Source: CAMLDH01 sp966250375 (lineage in GTDB: Bacteria > Pseudomonadota > Gammaproteobacteria > Burkholderiales > Burkholderiaceae_D). From it: a stretch of 10,831 nt of DNA. This document shows, piece by piece, positions 5,792 through 10,831 of this stretch (positions are counted from its first letter, which is position 1; each line of letters starts with the position of its first letter). The position numbers and the translations under genes are program-made. Location of the stretch: contig CBINHE010000120.1 in NCBI GenBank assembly GCA_966250375.1, forward strand, positions 1 to 10,831, given 5' to 3'. Below the pieces are notes generated by a model that did not search any database, was not told the origin of the DNA, and worked only from the letters and a program-made list of their open reading frames with translations.

Positions 5792-7261
5792 ATGTCTGAT
5801 CCAATCCGTTTTTATTATCGCGGCGCGGTACACGCCGTAGCCAATGCCTCTCCCACGCAAACCGTGCTGCAGCATCTGCGCGAAGACCTGCATTGCACCG
5901 GCACCAAGGAAGGCTGTGCCGAGGGCGATTGCGGCGCTTGCACCGTTGTCGTCGGCGAGCTGCAAAACGGCAAGGTCGAACTCAACACCGTCAATGCCTG
6001 CATCCAGCTGCTGCCGACGCTGGACGGCAAGGCATTGTTCACGGTAGAAGACCTGCGGCAGCCGGATGATTCCTTGCATCCGGTGCAGCAGGCAATGGTC
6101 GAATGCCATGGCTCGCAATGCGGATTTTGCACACCCGGATTTGTAATGTCGTTGTGGTGCTTGTATCTGAAGAATGCAGGCAAGGACGGTCCTCCGCCAC
6201 GCAAGGAAATCGACGATGCGTTGTCGGGCAATCTGTGCCGCTGCACCGGCTATCGTCCGATCATCGAGGCGGCAAAACGCATGTGCGATCTGCCGCAAGT
6301 GGACATGGATCGCGATGCCGTGGCGCAGCCGTTGCGCGATTTCCAGCGTGACGAGATGTTCACCTATTCGCATGACGGGCAGTGTTTTTATGCACCGCGC
6401 ACGCTGGCGCAACTGGTCAAGGTGCGCAGTAAAAATCCCGACGCGTGCATCGTGGCCGGATCGACCGATGTCGGCTTGTGGGTAACGAAGCAAATGCGCG
6501 ATCTCGGCAACCTCATTTACCTGGGTCAGGTCGCGGAATTGAAATCGATGCGCGAGAAGGATGGCGTGCTCGATATCGGCGCCGGCGTGACGCTCAACGA
6601 TGCGTATGACGCGCTGTGCCGCCACTATCCATCGGAATTATCAGAAATGCGGCAACGCTTTGCGTCGCTGCCGATTCGCAATGCGGGCACGCTCGGCGGC
6701 AATGTCGCCAACGGCTCGCCGATCGGCGATTCGATGCCGTGGCTGATCGCGTTGGGGGCCAACATTGTTCTGCGCAGTACGAGCGGCCAACGCATCATGC
6801 CGCTCGAAAATTTCTATCTCGATTATCAGAAGAAAGACCTGCATGCGGATGAAGTCGTTGAAGCTTTGCGTGTGCCCTTGCCGCGCAAGAACATCCAATT
6901 CCGCACCTATAAACTCGCGAAGCGCTTCGACCAGGATATCTCTGCGGTATGCGCGGCATTTTGCATCACGCTCGATGGCGACACCATCAGCCATGCGCGC
7001 ATCGCGTTCGGTGGCATGGCGGCCATACCAAAGCGCGCTGCCCAAGCCGAAGCGGCGCTCAACGGCCAGCCATGGAATGAGGCGACACTGAAGCAAGCGA
7101 TGATGCTGCTGGCGCAAGACTATGAGCCGCTGACTGACATGCGCGCATCCGGCGCCTATCGCATGAAAGCTGCACAAAATCTGTTGCGCCGCTTCTGGCT
7201 AGAAACCCGAACCGATGCACCGCTGTCTGCAAGCGCGGTGAACGTGTTTTCCTGCGCGTGA
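5792..7261 (+). CDS. xdhA: Xanthine dehydrogenase small subunit, [2Fe-2S] and FAD domains
   Basis: This subunit carries electrons from the molybdenum centre to NAD+ during oxidation of hypoxanthine and xanthine to urate; it works in the cytoplasm with XdhB. It has 489 residues. An N-terminal ferredoxin-like domain holds the first [2Fe-2S] cluster (C42, C47, C50, C70). The second cluster domain has CxxC at C110/C113 and CRC at C149/C151. An FAD domain follows: VAGSTDVGLW near 221-230 and NAGTLGGNVANGSPIGDSMP at 297-316, with the CO-dehydrogenase flavoprotein C-terminal domain after about 365. Length and order match two-subunit bacterial enzymes in which the iron-sulphur and FAD parts are fused. 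The ATG at 5792 has GGAG five bases upstream. It is the first gene of the xdhABC operon; xdhB starts 14 bases after its TGA. Confidence 0.95.
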   Translation: MSDPIRFYYRGAVHAVANASPTQTVLQHLREDLHCTGTKEGCAEGDCGACTVVVGELQNGKVELNTVNACIQLLPTLDGKALFTVEDLRQPDDSLHPVQQAMVECHGSQCGFCTPGFVMSLWCLYLKNAGKDGPPPRKEIDDALSGNLCRCTGYRPIIEAAKRMCDLPQVDMDRDAVAQPLRDFQRDEMFTYSHDGQCFYAPRTLAQLVKVRSKNPDACIVAGSTDVGLWVTKQMRDLGNLIYLGQVAELKSMREKDGVLDIGAGVTLNDAYDALCRHYPSELSEMRQRFASLPIRNAGTLGGNVANGSPIGDSMPWLIALGANIVLRSTSGQRIMPLENFYLDYQKKDLHADEVVEALRVPLPRKNIQFRTYKLAKRFDQDISAVCAAFCITLDGDTISHARIAFGGMAAIPKRAAQAEAALNGQPWNEATLKQAMMLLAQDYEPLTDMRASGAYRMKAAQNLLRRFWLETRTDAPLSASAVNVFSCA

Positions 7262-7275
7262 GATGGGGAAAAATG

Positions 7276-9624
7276 ATGAATGATTCTGTTAAATCCATCC
7301 TTGCAAACAGCAACGTCGATGCATGGAGCGAAGTCGGCCGGCCGCGTCCGCATGAGTCGGCCGTGCTGCATGTGTTGGGCGAGGCGACGTATACCGACGA
7401 CATACCGGAGGTACAGGAGACGCTGCACGCTGCGCTTGGCCTTTCGCAAAAGGCGCATGCGAACATCAAATCGATGGATCTGGAGGCGGTCAAGCATTCG
7501 CGCGGCGTAGTCGCGGTCTATACGGCGCATGATATTCCGGGCGTCAACGATTGCGGGCCGATCATTCACGACGATCCTATTCTGGCGGACGGCAAGGTGG
7601 ACTATGTCGGACAATCGATCTTTGTGGTGGTCGCCGACAGCCATGACAATGCGCGCCGTGCCGCACGTCTCGCACATGTCGATTACGAAGAACTGCCCGC
7701 AATTCTGACGCCGCAGGAAGCAAAGAAAGCGAATTCATTCGTGCTGCCGCCAATGCGTTTGGCGCGCGGCGATGTCAAGCGCGCGCTCAAGCAGTCTTTG
7801 CACCGCATCAAGGGCGAACTGTATGTCGGCGGACAGGAACACTTTTATCTCGAAGGCCAGATTGCGTATGCGATTCCGAAAGAAGGCAACGGCATGCTGG
7901 TGCTGTGCTCGACCCAGCATCCATCTGAAATGCAGCATGTGATTGCACATGCGCTCGGATTGCATTCGCACCATATCGCGGTCGAGTGCCGACGCATGGG
8001 CGGCGGCTTTGGCGGCAAGGAATCGCAATCCGCGTTGTGGGCTGCGGTGGCGGCCGTCAGCGCGGCGTGCCTGAAGCGTCCGGTCAAGCTGCGCGCCGAT
8101 CGCGACGACGACATGATGGTGACTGGCAAGCGCCACTGCTTCCACTATGAATACGAAGCCGGCTACGACAACGACGGCCGCATTACCGCTGTCAGGATCG
8201 AGATGGTGTCGCGCGCCGGTTTTTCCGCCGACCTGTCCGGGCCGGTCGCCACGCGCGCAGTCTGCCATGTCGACAATGCGTATTACCTGTCGGATGTCGA
8301 TATCGCCGCGATGTGCGGCAAGACCAATACCCAGTCGAATACCGCATTTCGCGGTTTCGGCGGTCCGCAGGGGGCAATCGCGATCGAATACGTGATCGAT
8401 GAAATCGCCCGCAAGCTCGGGCGCGACCCACTGGACGTACGCCAACGCAACTTCTACGGACGCAATGACAAGGAAGGCCGCAATGTCACGCAGTACGGCC
8501 AGAAAGTCGAAGGCAATGTGATCCATGACCTGGTGGCCGAACTGGAAACGAGCAGCGACTATCGCAAGCGCCGCGCCGATGTGCGCGCGTTCAATGCGGC
8601 CAGTCCGGTGCTGAAGAAAGGCCTTGCGATCACGCCGGTCAAGTTCGGCATTGCATTCAATGTCACGCATTTGAACCAGGCCGGCGCATTGGTGCATGTG
8701 TATGTCGATGGCTCGGTGCTGGTCAATCATGGCGGCACGGAAATGGGGCAAGGCGTCAACACAAAGGTCGCGCAGGTGGTCGCGCATGAACTCGGCATCA
8801 ATCTGCCGCATGTGCGCGTCACCGCCACCGACACCAGCAAGGTTGCCAACACATCGGCGACCGCTGCCTCGACCGGCGCTGACCTGAATGGCAAGGCGGC
8901 GCAGGATGCGGCAAGCAAGATCCGCGAGCGGCTGGCCGCTTTTGCGGCGAAAGAATTTGGCGGCGAAGCGAGCGCGGCGACCTTCTCCAACGACTTGGTG
9001 CACATCAACGGCAAGTCGATCGCATTTGCCGAACTGGTGCAAAAGGCGTACCTGGCGCGTGTGCAATTGTGGTCGGACGGCTTTTATGCGACGCCCGGCT
9101 TGCATTGGGATGCGAAGACCATGACCGGCAATCCGTTTTCCTATTTTGCGTACGGCGCGGCGGTATCCGAAGTCGTGGTCGATACCCTCACCGGCGAATG
9201 GAAACTGCTGCGCGCCGATGTGTTGTATGACGCCGGGGCCTCGCTCAATCCGGCGATCGATATCGGCCAAGTGGAAGGCGCTTTCATTCAGGGCATGGGT
9301 TGGCTGACCACGGAAGAATTGTGGTGGAACAAGGACGGCAAGCTGATGACGCATGCGCCTTCCACCTACAAGATCCCCGGCGTGTCGGATTGCCCGGAGG
9401 CATTTCACGTAAAACTGTTCGAGAACCGTAATACCGTCGACAGCATCCATCGCTCCAAGGCGGTTGGCGAGCCGCCGCTGCTGTTGTCGTTCTCGGTATT
9501 TTTTGCCATCCGCGATGCGGTGGCGAGCATCGCTGATTACAAGATCAACCCGCCGCTGAATGCGCCTGCGACCAGCGAAGAAATCCTGAAAGCGGTCGAA
9601 GCAGTGCAAGCCGCTGCCGCGTGA
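7276..9624 (+). CDS. xdhB: Xanthine dehydrogenase large subunit, molybdopterin-binding
   Basis: This catalytic subunit hydroxylates xanthine and hypoxanthine at the molybdenum cofactor. It has 782 residues when started at ATG 7276, which puts GGGGA (7265-7269) 6 bases upstream; ATG 7273 is also possible, and a GTG at 7258 overlaps the end of xdhA. The a/b hammerhead domain (GEATYTDDIPE) comes first, then the cofactor-binding domains. Active-site residues are all present: Q214 in CSTQ, E249 in GGGFGGKES, R327 in VATRAVCH, the FRGFGGPQ loop (R359, F361) and E732 in VGEPPLLL. These correspond to Gln197, Glu232, Arg310 and Glu730 of the Rhodobacter capsulatus enzyme, with the same 78-residue distance from E249 to R327. 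GTEMGQGVNTK and the serine/threonine-rich segment that follows also bind the cofactor. The enzyme appears fully functional. Confidence 0.96.
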   Translation: MNDSVKSILANSNVDAWSEVGRPRPHESAVLHVLGEATYTDDIPEVQETLHAALGLSQKAHANIKSMDLEAVKHSRGVVAVYTAHDIPGVNDCGPIIHDDPILADGKVDYVGQSIFVVVADSHDNARRAARLAHVDYEELPAILTPQEAKKANSFVLPPMRLARGDVKRALKQSLHRIKGELYVGGQEHFYLEGQIAYAIPKEGNGMLVLCSTQHPSEMQHVIAHALGLHSHHIAVECRRMGGGFGGKESQSALWAAVAAVSAACLKRPVKLRADRDDDMMVTGKRHCFHYEYEAGYDNDGRITAVRIEMVSRAGFSADLSGPVATRAVCHVDNAYYLSDVDIAAMCGKTNTQSNTAFRGFGGPQGAIAIEYVIDEIARKLGRDPLDVRQRNFYGRNDKEGRNVTQYGQKVEGNVIHDLVAELETSSDYRKRRADVRAFNAASPVLKKGLAITPVKFGIAFNVTHLNQAGALVHVYVDGSVLVNHGGTEMGQGVNTKVAQVVAHELGINLPHVRVTATDTSKVANTSATAASTGADLNGKAAQDAASKIRERLAAFAAKEFGGEASAATFSNDLVHINGKSIAFAELVQKAYLARVQLWSDGFYATPGLHWDAKTMTGNPFSYFAYGAAVSEVVVDTLTGEWKLLRADVLYDAGASLNPAIDIGQVEGAFIQGMGWLTTEELWWNKDGKLMTHAPSTYKIPGVSDCPEAFHVKLFENRNTVDSIHRSKAVGEPPLLLSFSVFFAIRDAVASIADYKINPPLNAPATSEEILKAVEAVQAAAA

Positions 9625-9642
9625 ACTGGCTGTGAACTGGCT
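9621..9642 (+). repeat. Exact 11-bp tandem duplication at the xdhB/xdhC junction
   Basis: GTGAACTGGCT occurs twice without a gap (9621-9631 and 9632-9642). The first copy overlaps the xdhB stop (TGA 9622-9624) in a GTGA arrangement; the second copy provides the GTG start of xdhC. Because 11 is not a multiple of three, the first GTG now encodes only MNWL before a TGA that itself overlaps the second GTG. Confidence 0.9.
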
Positions 9643-10648
9643 CACCGCACTCACCTCCCACACTGCGCCGGCAGTGCTGGTGACCGTCGCGCACGTCGAG
9701 GGATCGGCGCCGCGCGAGCCGGGCGCGAAAATGCTGGTCACGACCGAATCGCAGTTCGACACGATCGGCGGCGGTCATCTTGAAATGCGTGCATGCGAGA
9801 TCGCGCGCGCGATGTTGGCGTTACGCGATTCGTCAGTTGCGGCAATGCGTCGCCTGGAACGTTTTGCGCTGGGACCAGGATTGGGGCAATGCTGCGGCGG
9901 TATCGTGCATCTGTCTTTTGAACGGTTCGATCAAATTGCGGGCCAGGCCGCGCATGAATACGTCAATTATCTGAACCGGTTTTGGCACGAGCGGCAGGAT
10001 AGTTGGCGCGTGCTTGCATTGGATAGCGCAACGCCGCCTTCCTTGTACGACCAGGCAGGCAATTGCGTGGCCGGTCCCAGGCTGCTTTCGCCTGTCCGAT
10101 TCGACCGTGAGCGGATCTGCCACGTCATGCAGGATAGCAACGGCCAGCGCTGGCTGATTGATCCCTGCCTCGCGCATCGTCCGCATTTGATGCTGTTTGG
10201 CGCCGGCCATGTCGGCACAGCGATCATACGTGCGATAGCCGACCTGCCCTGCCATGTGACTTGGGTCGACGAGCGTGACGACATGTTTCCGGACACGTTG
10301 CCGGCCAATGTAAACATCGAAGCGACCGATATCCCGGAAGCACTGGTTGATGCCGCGCCAAGCGGCACCAGTTTTTTGGTAATGACACATAGCCATGCGC
10401 TGGACCAACACTTGTCTGAGCGCATCTTGCGCCGCGCCGATACCGCATGGTTCGGGCTGATCGGCTCCGAGACAAAGCGCATGCAGTTCGAACACCGCCT
10501 GCGCGAGCGTGGCATTTCATCCGAACGGTTGGCTGACATGACATGCCCGATCGGTGTGCCGGGTATATCAGGCAAAGCTCCGGCGGTGATTGCTGCTTCG
10601 GTATGCGCGCAGTTACTGCTCGTATGGGAATCTCTCGATGCCATCTGA
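9632..10648 (+). CDS. xdhC: XdhC, molybdenum cofactor insertion chaperone for xanthine dehydrogenase
   Basis: XdhC proteins bind the molybdenum cofactor, promote its sulphuration and hand it to XdhB; they are not part of the mature enzyme. This one has 338 residues, the usual size. The N-terminal XdhC/CoxI domain has EGSAPREPGAKM at 23-34 and TIGGGHLE at 44-51, then LGPGLGQCCGG at 80-90, whose cysteine pair (C87, C88) is typical. A Rossmann domain follows with FGAGHVG at 189-195 and WVDERDD at 211-217, then MTHSHALD at 251-258, GLIGSE at 275-280 and PIGVPGISGK at 306-315. The start is GTG 9632, seven bases after the xdhB stop, without its own ribosome binding site, so translation probably depends on ribosomes finishing xdhB. 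It is the last gene of the operon here. Confidence 0.93.
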   Translation: MNWLTALTSHTAPAVLVTVAHVEGSAPREPGAKMLVTTESQFDTIGGGHLEMRACEIARAMLALRDSSVAAMRRLERFALGPGLGQCCGGIVHLSFERFDQIAGQAAHEYVNYLNRFWHERQDSWRVLALDSATPPSLYDQAGNCVAGPRLLSPVRFDRERICHVMQDSNGQRWLIDPCLAHRPHLMLFGAGHVGTAIIRAIADLPCHVTWVDERDDMFPDTLPANVNIEATDIPEALVDAAPSGTSFLVMTHSHALDQHLSERILRRADTAWFGLIGSETKRMQFEHRLRERGISSERLADMTCPIGVPGISGKAPAVIAASVCAQLLLVWESLDAI

Positions 10649-10691
10649 ATTTTTGCCAGATCAGCGGCTTTAGAGCGGATTGCAAATCACT

Positions 10692-10830
10692 GTAGGGGTG
10701 TAGCAGGGAATTCGGATCGTCTGCGATCCGCCTGCGAAACAGTAGTGGCTTGCAAGCCACTACGCGCCCTGCAAGGGCGCCCCGCGCACCGATACCGTCG
10801 CAAGAGCACCGGTGCGCGGGCGCACCCTAC
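10692..10830. repeat. Composite palindrome cluster downstream of xdhC, ends GTAGGGGTG...CACCCTAC
   Basis: The 183 bases after xdhC hold four inverted repeats in a row. They are CGGATCG/CGATCCG (10713-10730, 4-base loop), a perfect 22-base palindrome (10742-10763), GCGCCCT/AGGGCGC (10764-10780, 3-base loop), and CCCGCGCACCG/CGGTGCGCGGG (10781-10791 with 10810-10820, 18-base loop, extendable by GCGC with a one-base bulge). GTAGGGGTG at 10692-10700 and CACCCTAC at 10823-10830 form outer inverted ends, the same GTAGGG/CCCTAC hallmark as the repeat at 232-311. The element reaches almost to the window end and may continue. It could stop transcription or protect the xdh mRNA, but no T-run marks a classic terminator. 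Confidence 0.7.
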
Positions 10831-10831
10831 C

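Noticed and set aside
5734..5799. 21-codon upstream reading frame overlapping the xdhA start
   Set aside because: No Shine-Dalgarno sequence, no leader-peptide features such as runs of regulatory codons; probably chance.
7258..7275. GTG start of xdhB at 7258 overlapping the xdhA stop
   Set aside because: GGGGA at 7265-7269 is well placed for ATG 7276 (or 7273), whereas the GTG has no ribosome binding site and would add RWGK residues not expected in the family.
7735..9762. Long minus-strand open frame (675 codons) opposite xdhB
   Set aside because: Shadow of xdhB created by GC-rich codon bias; composition is low-complexity, rich in H, R and A, and the plus strand carries unmistakable xanthine dehydrogenase motifs.
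1..10831. CRISPR array, tRNA or rRNA genes
   Set aside because: No regularly spaced direct repeats and no recognisable tRNA or rRNA segments were seen on reading the intergenic stretches.

Overview
The window looks like a chromosomal segment of a betaproteobacterium, most likely Burkholderiales and possibly Oxalobacteraceae. The evidence is the form of the xanthine dehydrogenase genes (separate xdhA, xdhB and xdhC, with the XdhA and XdhB protein style I associate with that order), the fairly GC-rich codon use of positions 3298-10648, and the GTAGGG-type palindromic repeats between genes. The taxonomic call is from memory of the families, not from a search.

Left part (1-3297), visibly AT-richer. 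It starts with the 3' end of an unrecognised plus-strand gene (to 176). A perfect 31-bp inverted repeat (232-311) follows and supplies the stop codon of a convergent minus-strand gene. That gene (308-3045) encodes a Rad50/RecF-like ATPase with a CPAC zinc-hook motif, an extra N-terminal helical region and a C-terminal helical domain that may be HEPN-like. It is split by a single-base frameshift near 1857-1863; the reconstructed protein would be about 912 residues. In architecture it resembles phage-defence ATPases such as RloC, but assignment to a known system is not established.

Middle (3298-5791). A minus-strand gene encodes a NERD-domain/UvrD-type helicase of 613 residues, with its own good ribosome binding site and a plausible promoter. 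It lies upstream of, and reads the same way as, the ATPase gene. The 650-bp interval between it and xdhA holds a 165-bp long imperfect palindrome (5314-5478, MITE-like), a start-less coding remnant (5512-5649) and the xdhA leader.

Right part (5792-10648) is a tight plus-strand operon xdhA-xdhB-xdhC. XdhA carries two [2Fe-2S] clusters and an FAD domain. XdhB is the molybdenum cofactor subunit with all key active-site residues. XdhC is the chaperone that inserts the cofactor. Together they oxidise hypoxanthine and xanthine to urate in purine catabolism. The xdhB/xdhC junction carries an exact 11-bp tandem duplication that changes how the two genes are translationally linked. After xdhC there is a dense cluster of palindromes (10692-10830) bounded by GTAGGG/CCCTAC ends.

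The most interesting candidate for something undescribed is the zinc-hook ATPase with its unusual N- and C-terminal domains next to the NERD helicase. The second is the long palindromic repeat upstream of xdhA. The xdh operon itself is ordinary.
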